DNA from: Enterobacter sp. RHBSTW-00175
GTDB taxonomy: Bacteria; Pseudomonadota; Gammaproteobacteria; Enterobacterales; Enterobacteriaceae
Assembly: GCF_013927005.1 (NCBI RefSeq)
Contig: NZ_CP055930.1
Span: 3,472,001 to 3,536,000, forward strand
Direction of reading: 5' to 3'
DNA: 64,000 bases
Part shown: piece after piece, positions 16,920-25,105 of the stretch
Layout of the letters: every line of letters starts with the position of its first letter
Position numbering within the stretch: the first letter of the stretch is position 1
Notes under the pieces: generated by a model
Seen by the model: the letters and a program-made list of their open reading frames with translations, nothing else
Told to the model about the DNA's origin: nothing
Database searches by the model: none
Program-made: the position numbers and the translations under genes

Positions 16920-17125
16920 AAATACAAGACTTACAGCGGCGCCATGGTCCGGCCGAAAATCGCCGAAGCGTTTCCTGTAGGCCGGGAGCCCGGGTCGCCA
17001 GGGTGGTGGCGGTGAGCCACCCTGACACGTTCACGTGTTATGGGGTGACAGAGTAGCAAGGAACATAAAGTGAACGGAATAACCACCACAGCCGTATGTT
17101 CCCCCTCACCCCAACCCTCTCCCAC
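16920..17125. other. Non-coding stretch with small hairpins, left flank of the IS481-family element
   Basis: I find no supportable gene here. It contains a stem AGGGTGG/CCACCCT (about 16999-17022), a palindrome ACACGT-TC-ACGTGT (17025-17038), and ends in the left half of a hairpin repeat (CCCTCACCCCAACCCTCTCC, ending next to the IS). The content looks like remnants of mobile or repeat DNA. Confidence 0.5.
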
Positions 17126-18410
17126 TGTACGGTCCGGGGACATAGTGAACACTTGTTCGGGGACATGGTAGACACTTACAACTAAGGCATAAGAACCCGT
17201 TTATGGAGTCGCTTATGTCCTGGGATGCGAGAGATACCATGTCATTACGTACCGAGTTTGTTTTGTTCGCCTCGCAGGACGGGGCGAACATCCGTTCCCT
17301 CTGCCGTCGCTTCGGCATTTCACCTGCCACCGGCTATAAGTGGCTTCGCCGCTGGGCGGAGGAAGGGGCCTCCGGCCTTCAGGACCGCCCGCGCATACCG
17401 CACCATTCCCCGAACCGCTCATCTGACGACATCACTGCCCTGCTGCGTATGGCGCATGACCGCCATGAACGCTGGGGCGCACGCAAGATAAAGCGCTGGC
17501 TGGAAGACCAGGGGCACACCATGCCCGCCTTCAGCACCGTCCATAACCTCATGGCCCGTCACGGTCTGCTGCCGGGCACTTCACCGGGCATTCCCGCCAC
17601 GGGACGGTTCGAACATGACGCGCCGAACCGCCTCTGGCAGATGGATTTTAAGGGCCACTTTCCCTTTGGAGGCGGCCGCTGCCATCCGCTCACCCTGCTG
17701 GACGACCACTCCCGATTTTCCCTGTGCCTGGCGCACTGTACCGATGAACGGCGCGAGACCGTGCAGCAGCAGCTGGTCAGCGTGTTTGAGCGCTACGGCC
17801 TGCCGGACCGGATGACGATGGACAACGGTTCTCCGTGGGGAGACACCACCGGCACCTGGACGGCGCTGGAGCTGTGGCTGATGCGTCTGGGTATCCGGGT
17901 GGGGCACTCCCGGCCGTATCATCCGCAGACGCAGGGTAAGCTGGAGCGTTTTCACCGGAGCCTGAAGGCAGAAGTGCTGCAGGGGAAGTGGTTCGCGAGC
18001 GGGGGCGAACTGCAGCGCGCCTTCGACCACTGGCGGACAGTCTATAACCTTGAACGCCCGCATGAGGCGCTGGATATGGCGGTACCGGGGTCGCGGTATA
18101 AGCCGTCAGAGCGGCAGTACAGCGGCAACACCACGCCCCCGGAATACGACGAGGGCGTGATGGTCAGGAAAGTGGATATCAGCGGAAAGCTGAGCGTGAA
18201 AGGGGTAAGTCTGAGCGCAGGCAAGGCGTTCAGGGGAGAACGGGTCGGGCTGAAGGAGATGCAGGAAGACGGCAGCTACGAGGTGTGGTGGTACAGCACG
18301 AAAGTGGGGGTGATCGACCTGAAGAAAAAGTCGATCACCATGGGTAAAGGATGTTAAAAAGTGTTCACCATGTCCCCGAACACCTGTCTACCATGTCCCC
18401 GGAACGTACA
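17126..18410 (+). mobile_element. IS481-family insertion sequence, intact
   Basis: 1285 bp element with related, imperfect terminal inverted repeats beginning TGTACG. Each end carries two tandem copies of a CGGGGACAT motif. The flanking direct repeat is CCCAC (17121-17125 and 18411-18415), a 5 bp target duplication. One full transposase gene is inside. The target is the loop of a hairpin repeat: removing the element and one CCCAC restores CTCTCCC-ACC-GGGAGAG. Confidence 0.92.
17203..18357 (+). CDS. IS481-family transposase
   Basis: 384 residues. The N-terminal HTH (about 26-60, LCRRFGISPATGYKWLRRWA) binds the ends. The DDE core has Asp in LWQMDFKGHF, Asp in DRMTMDNGSPW and Glu in QTQGKLERFHRSLK; a C-terminal beta-rich tail follows. 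No frameshift or internal stop, so probably active. ATG 17203 lies 77 bp inside the left end. Confidence 0.93.
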   Translation: MESLMSWDARDTMSLRTEFVLFASQDGANIRSLCRRFGISPATGYKWLRRWAEEGASGLQDRPRIPHHSPNRSSDDITALLRMAHDRHERWGARKIKRWLEDQGHTMPAFSTVHNLMARHGLLPGTSPGIPATGRFEHDAPNRLWQMDFKGHFPFGGGRCHPLTLLDDHSRFSLCLAHCTDERRETVQQQLVSVFERYGLPDRMTMDNGSPWGDTTGTWTALELWLMRLGIRVGHSRPYHPQTQGKLERFHRSLKAEVLQGKWFASGGELQRAFDHWRTVYNLERPHEALDMAVPGSRYKPSERQYSGNTTPPEYDEGVMVRKVDISGKLSVKGVSLSAGKAFRGERVGLKEMQEDGSYEVWWYSTKVGVIDLKKKSITMGKGC

Positions 18411-18435
18411 CCCACCGGGAGAGGGAGCTTAAGCA

Positions 18436-18978
18436 TTACGCGAGTTTCGGATACCCATCCGCAATCGCATCACCGGTAAACTGTGCCACCCAGCCTTCCG
18501 GGTTATCGAAAATACGGATAGCCGTAAAGTTCGGCTCTGAACCCATATCAAACCAGTGCGGCGTGCCTGCCGGTACAGAAATCAGATCGTTTTTCTCGCA
18601 CAGCACCTGATACACCTCGTTGCCAATGTGCAGGCAAAACAGCCCGGCACCTTCCACAAAGAAACGCACTTCGTCTTCACCGTGGGTATGCTCGTTCAGG
18701 AACTTCGCACGCAGCGCCTCTTTTTGCGGGTTATCGGCGCGCAGGCTGATCACATCCCAGCTCTGATAGCCTTTCTCGGCCACCAGTTTGTCGATCGCGT
18801 GCTGATAGGCGTTGATCACCGTTTCCGGCGCAGGATCGCGGCCTAAATCACGATCGGCGGCCCAGCGTTCAAAACGGACGCCTTTTGCATTGAGCTGTTG
18901 GGCGATCCCGTCGGCATCGGTACTGTGCCAAAGGTGTTCGCTCGCGTCTTTATCAGAATAAATGGTTAATGCGCTCAT
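18436..18978 (-). CDS. mtnD: MtnD, acireductone dioxygenase
   Basis: 180-residue cupin that oxidises acireductone. With iron it gives the methionine precursor 4-methylthio-2-oxobutanoate plus formate; with nickel it gives an off-pathway product, methylthiopropionate, plus CO. The metal ligands are all visible: His97, His99 and Glu103 in EHTHGEDE, and His141 in AGTPHWF. Last gene of mtnB-mtnC-mtnD, overlapping mtnC by 4 nt. The IS481-family element lies 25 bp beyond its stop, so the ORF is intact but its original 3' context is changed. Confidence 0.96.
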   Translation of the reverse strand: MSALTIYSDKDASEHLWHSTDADGIAQQLNAKGVRFERWAADRDLGRDPAPETVINAYQHAIDKLVAEKGYQSWDVISLRADNPQKEALRAKFLNEHTHGEDEVRFFVEGAGLFCLHIGNEVYQVLCEKNDLISVPAGTPHWFDMGSEPNFTAIRIFDNPEGWVAQFTGDAIADGYPKLA

Positions 18979-19664
18979 GAAGGGATCTGCTCCGGGTTAA
19001 TCTCGTCAAACTGGTGAACCTGATGGTGGTGGCTTGCGCCATCATCATCGCCACGAATCAGTTGCAGGGTACGAAAACCTGCCTGTTCGGCGGCGTCCAG
19101 CTCCTGATGAATATCCGACAGGAACAGGATCTGCGACGGGGCGATGCCCGTTTGCGCCGCAATATTCTGATATGACTGCACTTCTCGCTTAGCGCCAATG
19201 TGAGTATCAAAATAGCCGCTGAACAGATGAGTAATATCACCTTCGTCGCTGTAGCCAAATAACAGTTTCTGCGCAGCAACCGAGCCTGAGGAATAAACAT
19301 AGAGATCAATGCCTTGCGCTTTCCATTTTTCCAGCGCAGGCAGCACATCCGGGTAGAGATGGCCGGTAAAGTCGCCATTCACGTAGCCGTCATGCCAGAT
19401 GATGCCCTGAAGGGCTTTAAGGGCCGTCGATTTACGGTCTTCATCCATAAACGTAAACAGCGCTTCGGTCAGTTCACTGGCACTGGCATGCGGATTGCTA
19501 ATTTCATCACGCAGGTTGTCCAGAATGGATTTGACCGGCTCGGCGTACTGCTGAGCGGTCACAAAGGCCGCCAGACGCTCACGCGCATAGGGGAACAAAA
19601 CATTATGGACAAAACGGATATCGCTGGTGGTCCCTTCAATATCCGTCACAATCGCGCGAATCAT
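18975..19664 (-). CDS. mtnC: MtnC, enolase-phosphatase E1
   Basis: 229-residue HAD-superfamily bifunctional enzyme that enolises and dephosphorylates the diketo intermediate to acireductone. HAD motif I is [12 protein letters not shown] (Asp8, with Glu10 at the second acid position), motif [13 protein letters not shown], and motif [25 protein letters not shown] 19664 is used because it overlaps the mtnB stop (ATGA) and gives the Klebsiella length; an upstream in-frame ATG at 19697 lies within mtnB. Confidence 0.96.
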   Translation of the reverse strand: MIRAIVTDIEGTTSDIRFVHNVLFPYARERLAAFVTAQQYAEPVKSILDNLRDEISNPHASASELTEALFTFMDEDRKSTALKALQGIIWHDGYVNGDFTGHLYPDVLPALEKWKAQGIDLYVYSSGSVAAQKLLFGYSDEGDITHLFSGYFDTHIGAKREVQSYQNIAAQTGIAPSQILFLSDIHQELDAAEQAGFRTLQLIRGDDDGASHHHQVHQFDEINPEQIPS

Positions 19665-20275
19665 ATTCTCTCCAGTTGTCGTAAACGCATTTCGCATTCA
19701 AATAAGAATTCAAGGCCTTCCAGATGGCGGCGGGCTTCTGCCACGTCACGCCCCCAGCAGGTTAAGCCATGACCGCGCAGAAGAAAACCATAATTAAGCG
19801 TACGTTCTTGTGCGTAATGGGCGATTCGCGAGGCGAGGGCGTCAATATCCTGGTCATTATCAAAGACCGGGATCACAACCGTATCCAGATGCGTGGTCTG
19901 TCCGCTGAGGGATTTTTGCATTTCAAAACCGCTGATGTGTAGCTCTGGTGTTTTTACCAGACGCGACAATACCGTGGCGTTTACGGTATGGACATGCAAC
20001 ACGGCGTTGGCCTGCGGGAACAGGCGGTAGATTAGCGTGTGCAGCCCGGTTTCTGCCGAAGGTTTACGGCCTGACGGGGCACGGTTAGTGGCGATCTCCA
20101 CTTGCAGGAAATCATCCGTGGTAAGGCTGCCTTTATCTTTGCCGGATTCACTGAGCCAGCACAGAGCGTCGTCCTGGCGAACGGACATGTTGCCGCCGGT
20201 TGCCGGAGCCCAGCCTTTTGCGCCAATCCAGCGGCAGGCGTCAACCAGGTGTGTGAGTTGCAGGTTGTCTGTCAT
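19661..20275 (-). CDS. mtnB: MtnB, methylthioribulose-1-phosphate dehydratase
   Basis: 204-residue class II aldolase-fold zinc enzyme that removes water from methylthioribulose-1-phosphate. Zinc ligands His94 and His96 (VLHVHTVNA) and His169 ([10 protein letters not shown]) are present, as is the TGGNMSVR phosphate loop (26-33). It leads the mtnBCD operon, divergent from mtnE across MetJ boxes. Confidence 0.95.
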   Translation of the reverse strand: MTDNLQLTHLVDACRWIGAKGWAPATGGNMSVRQDDALCWLSESGKDKGSLTTDDFLQVEIATNRAPSGRKPSAETGLHTLIYRLFPQANAVLHVHTVNATVLSRLVKTPELHISGFEMQKSLSGQTTHLDTVVIPVFDNDQDIDALASRIAHYAQERTLNYGFLLRGHGLTCWGRDVAEARRHLEGLEFLFECEMRLRQLERI

Positions 20276-20317
20276 GTTCCTTTTACCCTCTGTCGGCCAG
20301 GAATAATTATATGATAT

Positions 20318-20333
20318 AGACGTCTAAGCGTCT
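20318..20333. promoter_or_regulatory. MetJ operator between mtnB and mtnE
   Basis: Two contiguous met boxes: AGACGTCT (20318-20325, 8/8) and AAGCGTCT (20326-20333, 6/8). It lies 42 bp from the mtnB start and 67 bp from mtnE. E. coli has a MetJ site upstream of ybdL, so this one is probably ancestral to the locus. Confidence 0.85.
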
Positions 20334-20400
20334 TGATTGCCAAAGACTAACATCGTGTTATAGTGGCAGCAACATAAGTATTACAAGCAGGCACGACACA

Positions 20401-21561
20401 ATGAGCAATAACGCATTGATTCCGCAGAGTAAACTCCCCAACCTTGGCACAACAATCTTTACCCAGATGAGCGCACTGGCACAGCAGCACAATGCCATTA
20501 ACCTGTCGCAGGGGTTCCCGGATTTTGATGGCCCGGCGTATTTGCAGGAGCGGCTGGCGTATCACGTTGCGCAGGGCGCGAACCAGTACGCCCCCATGAC
20601 GGGCGCACCGGCATTGCGCGAAGCTATTGCGGATAAGACTGCGGAGTTATATGGCTACAAACCTGACGCTGGCAGCGAGATCACGGTAACGGCAGGGGCG
20701 ACTGAGGCGCTGTATGCCGCCATCACGGCACTGGTGCGTACGGGCGATGAAGTTATCTGTTTTGACCCAAGCTATGACAGCTACGCCCCGGCGGTTGAGC
20801 TATCCGGCGGCGTGGTGAAACGCGTGGCACTACAACCACCGCATTTCCGCCCGGACTGGCAGGCGTTTGCCGGGTTACTGAGTGATAAAACCCGTCTGGT
20901 GATCCTCAATACCCCGCACAACCCGTCAGCAACGGTCTGGCAAAAAGCCGATTTTGTTGCACTGTGGCAGGCGATTGCCGAACATGAAATCTACGTGCTG
21001 AGTGATGAAGTTTACGAGCACATCTGTTTTGCCAAAGAAGGCCACGCCAGCGTCCTGGCGCATCCTGAACTTCGCCAGCGCGCCATTGCGGTGTCGTCGT
21101 TTGGGAAAACCTACCACATGACCGGCTGGAAAGTGGGTTACTGCGTGGCCCCAGCGGCGATAAGCGCAGAGCTACGTAAAGTGCATCAGTATCTGACATT
21201 TGCCGTAAACACTCCTGCGCAGCTGGCACTGGCCGATATGTTAAGAGCGGAGCCTGAACACTACCGCGCGCTGCCGGAATTCTACCGGGCGCGTCGCGAC
21301 CTGTTTGTGGATGCCCTGAGTGCCAGCCGTCTGGAGATTTTGCCGAGCGAAGGGACTTACTTCCTGCTGGTGGATTACAGTGCGATATCCGACCTGGACG
21401 ACGTGAGTTTTTGTCAGTGGCTGACCAAAGAAGCCGGCGTAGCGGCGATCCCGTTGTCGGTATTTTGCGCCGATCCCTTCCCGCATAAACTGATTCGCCT
21501 CTGTTTTGCGAAACAGGAATCGACGCTGCTGGCGGCGGCAGAGCGCCTGAACCGGCTCTGA
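20401..21561 (+). CDS. mtnE: MtnE (YbdL), methionine aminotransferase
   Basis: 386-residue class I PLP aminotransferase, collinear with E. coli YbdL, which prefers methionine, histidine and phenylalanine. The PLP lysine is in SSFGKTYHMTGWK (near residue 240); the cofactor-binding Asp/Tyr lie in ILSDEVYEH and the phosphate-contact Arg in HKLIRLCFAK. In this island it performs the last salvage step, amination of 4-methylthio-2-oxobutanoate to methionine. It abuts ybdM tail to tail with no gap. Confidence 0.95.
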   Translation: MSNNALIPQSKLPNLGTTIFTQMSALAQQHNAINLSQGFPDFDGPAYLQERLAYHVAQGANQYAPMTGAPALREAIADKTAELYGYKPDAGSEITVTAGATEALYAAITALVRTGDEVICFDPSYDSYAPAVELSGGVVKRVALQPPHFRPDWQAFAGLLSDKTRLVILNTPHNPSATVWQKADFVALWQAIAEHEIYVLSDEVYEHICFAKEGHASVLAHPELRQRAIAVSSFGKTYHMTGWKVGYCVAPAAISAELRKVHQYLTFAVNTPAQLALADMLRAEPEHYRALPEFYRARRDLFVDALSASRLEILPSEGTYFLLVDYSAISDLDDVSFCQWLTKEAGVAAIPLSVFCADPFPHKLIRLCFAKQESTLLAAAERLNRL

Positions 21562-22188
21562 TTATTTCACCGTCCAGGCTTCTGAATAACGACGGTCTGC
21601 AAACAGTTCCAGCAGGCCGTTAATTTGCCTCAGACGTAACACCTCGTCATCGTCCATTCCCAGCTCTTTGCCGATTTTCGTATCGTCCCAGCCCAGTAAT
21701 GCCAGCTCGCGCACCAGTTCTGACATGGCGTTAATCTGGTGTCGCCCGCGAGCGCGGTTGTGGCGGACAGTGGCCGCGATCTGGTCAAATTTTTGATGAC
21801 GCTCTTTACGCAGGCAGGCGATCGGCTGATACCCTTTGAGCTGGCGCTTCATCGCGGCCCTGTTTTTACCGATCTCATGGCGGTGGAAACCGTCCACTAT
21901 TTCGTAATGCTGCGGTTCATTTTCCGTTACCACGATGGGCTGAGTGAAACCGTCGAGTTCCAGCGATTTGCTGAGCAGGCGCATTTCAGGCGGCGCAACG
22001 TTGTTGGGGTTGTAATCATTCGCGGTAATATGCTCTTGCTTGACCCACAACACGCAGTCGATGGGCTGTTCGCGAAAGGGACTGTTGTTATGAATGGCCA
22101 GGCGAAATGCATTGATGGCATTGATACGCTCTTCTTCCGGGAGCGATTGCAGGTAGCTTTCCATTTCATTGATCAATCGTTGTTGCAT
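21562..22188 (-). CDS. ybdM: YbdM, ParB/Srx-like nuclease-fold protein (IbrB-like)
   Basis: About 208 residues with a ParB/sulfiredoxin-type N-terminal domain: QPIDCVLWVKQEHI, then PPEMRLLSKSLELDGFTQPI, EIVDGFHRHEIGK and a C-terminal HTH-like part (GKELGMDDDEVLRLRQ). Homologous to IbrB. ATG 22188 fits the family N-terminus; ATG 22200 is four codons longer. Both overlap the ybdN stop, so the two proteins are translationally coupled and likely act together. The biochemical role is unproven. Confidence 0.85.
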   Translation of the reverse strand: MQQRLINEMESYLQSLPEEERINAINAFRLAIHNNSPFREQPIDCVLWVKQEHITANDYNPNNVAPPEMRLLSKSLELDGFTQPIVVTENEPQHYEIVDGFHRHEIGKNRAAMKRQLKGYQPIACLRKERHQKFDQIAATVRHNRARGRHQINAMSELVRELALLGWDDTKIGKELGMDDDEVLRLRQINGLLELFADRRYSEAWTVK

Positions 22189-23396
22189 AAGATCCCCCAT
22201 TTCTGGCGTTTCGATTTCATCCGTTCACTGTAGCGCTGATAATGCTTGGGTTTGTTCGGGCTAAACGAGAGCGCCCGGCACCAGTAGTCGTTATTCAGAA
22301 GCACTTTGCAGACACGTCGCCAGGAGGGGATATCTTTTGTGCCGATGTCGCCTTCCTGAGTGTCGGGAATATCAGTCATCCCTCGCTTTTGATACCAGTG
22401 CAGATAGATAGCGATTTTATTGCGGTAATGTTCGGCGGTTTTTTGCGGCATACTCTCGAGCAGCAGCATGGCGTAATCTCGCCAACAGAGGTGGTCAGGC
22501 TTGAGGATTTTGCGGTGGCCATAAAAGTGGTTATCGTGCCCTGCGTAGATACCACCGCTACGTACACCGCTGACCCGTTCGCACATGGACGCCCAGCGTT
22601 CCGGCTCGACAACATGGTAGAGCCACAAGCCCTGGCGCTGCTCGGGGCCAAAAGGTTCGCAAATGCGCATATTACGCAGAGGAACACCCGCCTGAAACAT
22701 CAGATTGTAGAGTGGGTTGTAGCAGTTGCCTGTTCTGGCAAGCCATGTCCAGATATCAGCGGTTTTCCAGTCATAGATCGGATAGATATACCAGGCATGA
22801 CCGCCTGGCGCGGTGGTGGTCCAGGGTTTATCGTCGGCAAAACGCTGTTTATGTGCGTTCGCGATAGTCAGAAAACGGTTGTAGGATTCATCGGCACGAA
22901 TGCCGACCATAACCGCAGCAGGGCGATTCTGGGCAAACCAGTCGGAAAATTCACGAACGAAGGCTTCAAATGTCATTCCTGACTGGTAAAAATCAAAATA
23001 GCCGGGGTCGGTAATCGCCTCTTCCGGGGGCTGGCGCACCCAGGTTACGCCAGGCTCCCAGCACTGCCATTCGGGTTGATACTGAGACAGCGCATTTTGT
23101 GTGGTGAGTGGCAATGCCACCCACCAGCACTGCTCAATAACATCGGCGTATTGCTGCCTCATGTTATTCACATGCTGAATGGTGCATGTGAACTGAGCTT
23201 CCCAGTCGATAAATAACAGATGAATTTTCTTGCCTTTTTTTCGGGCCAGTTGAGCCGTTAAATGCAGCATGATGGTGGAATCCTTCCCGCCAGAAAACGA
23301 AACGCAGACTCTGGGTAAGTTATCAAAGACCCATGAAATACGGTCTATAGCGGCCTCAAGGACGTTTTTATCAAGTGGATATTTGTAGATTGACAA
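22173..23396 (-). CDS. ybdN: YbdN, PAPS-reductase/ATP-pyrophosphatase-like protein (IbrA-like)
   Basis: About 407 residues of the adenine-nucleotide alpha-hydrolase superfamily. The PP-loop SFSGGKDSTIMLHL (near 36-49) is intact; the later IYPIYDWKTADIWTWLARTG and CEPFGPEQRQGL segments match YbdN/IbrA. Members activate substrates by adenylation; DndC of DNA phosphorothioation is a distant relative. Start: the frame opens with TTG at 23402, but TTG 23396 sits nine bases after GGAGG and fits better; no ATG is available near the family N-terminus. Confidence 0.85.
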   Translation of the reverse strand: MSIYKYPLDKNVLEAAIDRISWVFDNLPRVCVSFSGGKDSTIMLHLTAQLARKKGKKIHLLFIDWEAQFTCTIQHVNNMRQQYADVIEQCWWVALPLTTQNALSQYQPEWQCWEPGVTWVRQPPEEAITDPGYFDFYQSGMTFEAFVREFSDWFAQNRPAAVMVGIRADESYNRFLTIANAHKQRFADDKPWTTTAPGGHAWYIYPIYDWKTADIWTWLARTGNCYNPLYNLMFQAGVPLRNMRICEPFGPEQRQGLWLYHVVEPERWASMCERVSGVRSGGIYAGHDNHFYGHRKILKPDHLCWRDYAMLLLESMPQKTAEHYRNKIAIYLHWYQKRGMTDIPDTQEGDIGTKDIPSWRRVCKVLLNNDYWCRALSFSPNKPKHYQRYSERMKSKRQKWGILCNND

Positions 23397-23570
23397 AAGC
23401 AAGCTCCTCCTGGAAATGAATACCGGATGGGTGTGTCAATACAAGAAGAGAGTAATAGTAGTGAAAAATTAATGCAGGTAAATGAAAAAAAGAATTGTTT
23501 TTATAAACTATAAACGAGAGCTATATTTTAACAAAAATGTAATAGCTGTGAGAACCACAGCTATCCTTGT

Positions 23571-24470
23571 TTATTTCTCGGTGATCTGCTCAATAAATGT
23601 AGCGAAAATCGAACTGTTTAGTGCAGAGCGGTTATAAATCATGAACACTTCCATGACGGGGAGTGTATAGGGGGCATCGATTTTTTTGAGTCTTAACACT
23701 TCCTTGTATTTTTCATACAGAACTTCAGGGATATATCCGATGAGGTGGGAAGCGCTGATCATGGCAAGAATTGAGAAGATTGAGTCACAGCGAAAACCGA
23801 TGGTTTTATTCGTATGTATTTGCTCGGCATTGGACTGATACGTTTTGATGCCAGGTTCATCACTCAGGAATAACGAAAATTTCTCTTTCTGGAGTTCTTC
23901 CATCGTGGCGGAATCATGTATGCGCGGATGGTCCAGACTGCAGACCATGATCATGTTGTAGTTAACATACGGAATGCACACCATCGAACGGTTGTTTACC
24001 GGTGCCATTGAGAAAATTAAGTCTGCTTTGCGGTAAGCGAGCAGGTCTTCCGATGAGTCTGCTGATAGCAGCATATCATGTAGCTCGATTTCGTAATTAT
24101 GCTCTCTCATCAATAGCTTCATTGGATTGAGAAGGTTATTTGTGGTCAGGATTTGTGGGCAATAGATGATAAAATTCTTCTTCAGCTCTGAACCATGCAT
24201 GATGTTAATGGTCTGCTCAAGCTGGTTCAGGTTTTGCTCAAGATGATGATGCAGATTGACCCCCACAGTAGTCGGTGTGATCCCTTTACCGGAACGAATA
24301 AACAGAGGGTCGTTGAGCTGATTACGCAGGCGCTGGAGCGACTGACTGACTGCCGAAGGTGTGATAAAGAGTGTTTCAGCCGCCTTGCTGATGCTCAGGT
24401 GCTGATAGATACACTCGAAAATCACCAGCAGGTTAAGGTCGAATTTTTTGAGATCATAAAGATTTGCCAT
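23571..24470 (-). CDS. ybdO: YbdO, LysR-family regulator
   Basis: 299 residues. The LysR winged HTH is at about 12-70 (LNLLVIFECIYQHLSISKAAETLFITPSAVSQSLQRL) and the C-terminal effector-binding domain fills the rest. The region is clearly more AT-rich than its neighbours. Targets are not evident from sequence. In E. coli dsbG lies next to it; here dsbG is missing and a roughly 0.6 kb spacer leads to ahpC. Confidence 0.88.
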   Translation of the reverse strand: MANLYDLKKFDLNLLVIFECIYQHLSISKAAETLFITPSAVSQSLQRLRNQLNDPLFIRSGKGITPTTVGVNLHHHLEQNLNQLEQTINIMHGSELKKNFIIYCPQILTTNNLLNPMKLLMREHNYEIELHDMLLSADSSEDLLAYRKADLIFSMAPVNNRSMVCIPYVNYNMIMVCSLDHPRIHDSATMEELQKEKFSLFLSDEPGIKTYQSNAEQIHTNKTIGFRCDSIFSILAMISASHLIGYIPEVLYEKYKEVLRLKKIDAPYTLPVMEVFMIYNRSALNSSIFATFIEQITEK

Positions 24471-24631
24471 GTTTCATCCTGAGTGAGTTGCATTGTGTTA
24501 TCACATCACTGATAACTATAGAACGAAGTTAACCATTTACCATCCATGTGATTAATTCGCTTAAATCAATTTGAATGTTTACTTAATATATCATGGTGGC
24601 GGATTAATGAAATAGAGCTTCACGTAATATT

Positions 24632-24647
24632 AAGATAATTTTATCTT
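24632..24647. promoter_or_regulatory. AT-rich palindrome upstream of ybdO
   Basis: AAGATAA-TT-TTATCTT, perfect 7 bp arms, in the AT-rich spacer between ybdO and ahpC. Possibly an operator for YbdO or the downstream small transcript. No further evidence. Confidence 0.3.
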
Positions 24648-24691
24648 TAAAAGGTAAATGGAGCTTTAGTGAATATGGTTTAATTTATGTG

Positions 24692-24720
24692 TTGACACTT
24701 AATTATCATTCATTTTTATT
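24692..24720 (+). promoter_or_regulatory. Candidate sigma70 promoter for a small transcript
   Basis: Consensus TTGACA (24692-24697), exactly 17 bp, then TTTATT (24715-24720, 4/6). It would start RNA near 24727, just before the short frame at 24733, and the strong terminator at 24935 would end it at about 235 nt. Confidence 0.45.
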
Positions 24721-24732
24721 CTTCGTAGGGTT

Positions 24733-24858
24733 GTGAAACTATTTCCGATAGCAACAATGTTCGGTAAAACCTATCGCAGCTATAGATATGACTACCTCTC
24801 CATTGCATTGCTCTGTGCCTTTGTGGGTGGTGTAATCAGGGCGCTGTTACGGCCTTGA
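24733..24858 (+). CDS. Possible small hydrophobic peptide gene (33-41 aa)
   Basis: A short frame opens with GTG 24733 (41 aa) or ATG 24757 (33 aa). The C-terminal part is one membrane-spanning segment, YLSIALLCAFVGGVIRALL, flanked by basic/Tyr residues (GKTYRSYRYD before, RP after), the layout of small inner-membrane peptides and type I toxins. It lies between a consensus-35 promoter and a Rho-independent terminator. The ribosome site is weak (AGG near 24727 for the GTG; none clear for the ATG). I recognise no named homologue; it may be chance coding. Confidence 0.3.
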   Translation: MKLFPIATMFGKTYRSYRYDYLSIALLCAFVGGVIRALLRP

Positions 24859-24934
24859 TATAAAGGTATGTAGAGCGCAACGCAACGCCAGTGTTTCTGG
24901 CACTGAAAGTTCCTGTGGGAAGTTCAGGTAATAG

Positions 24935-24959
24935 GGCCGCCCACCAGGGCGGCCTTTTT
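24935..24959 (+). terminator. Strong Rho-independent terminator upstream of ahpC
   Basis: GGCCGCCC (24935-24942), ACCA, GGGCGGCC (24947-24954), TTTTT. It points toward ahpC, so it ends an independent transcript or attenuates a long ahpC leader. The bases before it (24880-24930) contain further short self-complementary segments, as in a small RNA. Confidence 0.9.
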
Positions 24960-25105
24960 ACTTTGGGCTTTTATTCATTCAGTTCACATGGTGGTCTTGT
25001 TCGGGTTGTTAGGTATGGCTGATTGATTTGATAAAGCAAACGCATTAGCCCACTCAACGAAAGTTGGTTACCTTACATCTCAACGAAAACACGGAGGAAA
25101 TACAG

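Noticed and set aside
24771..24800. OxyR-like CTAT-N7-ATAG spacing upstream of ahpC
   Set aside because: Only the central two of four OxyR elements match; the outer two do not, and it would overlap the small frame and lie before a strong terminator.
24788..24835. Alternative 15-codon frame beginning MTTS in the ahpC spacer
   Set aside because: Superficially like the ilvB leader peptide start but lacks the Val/Leu run and any ilv gene; overlaps the better hydrophobic frame.
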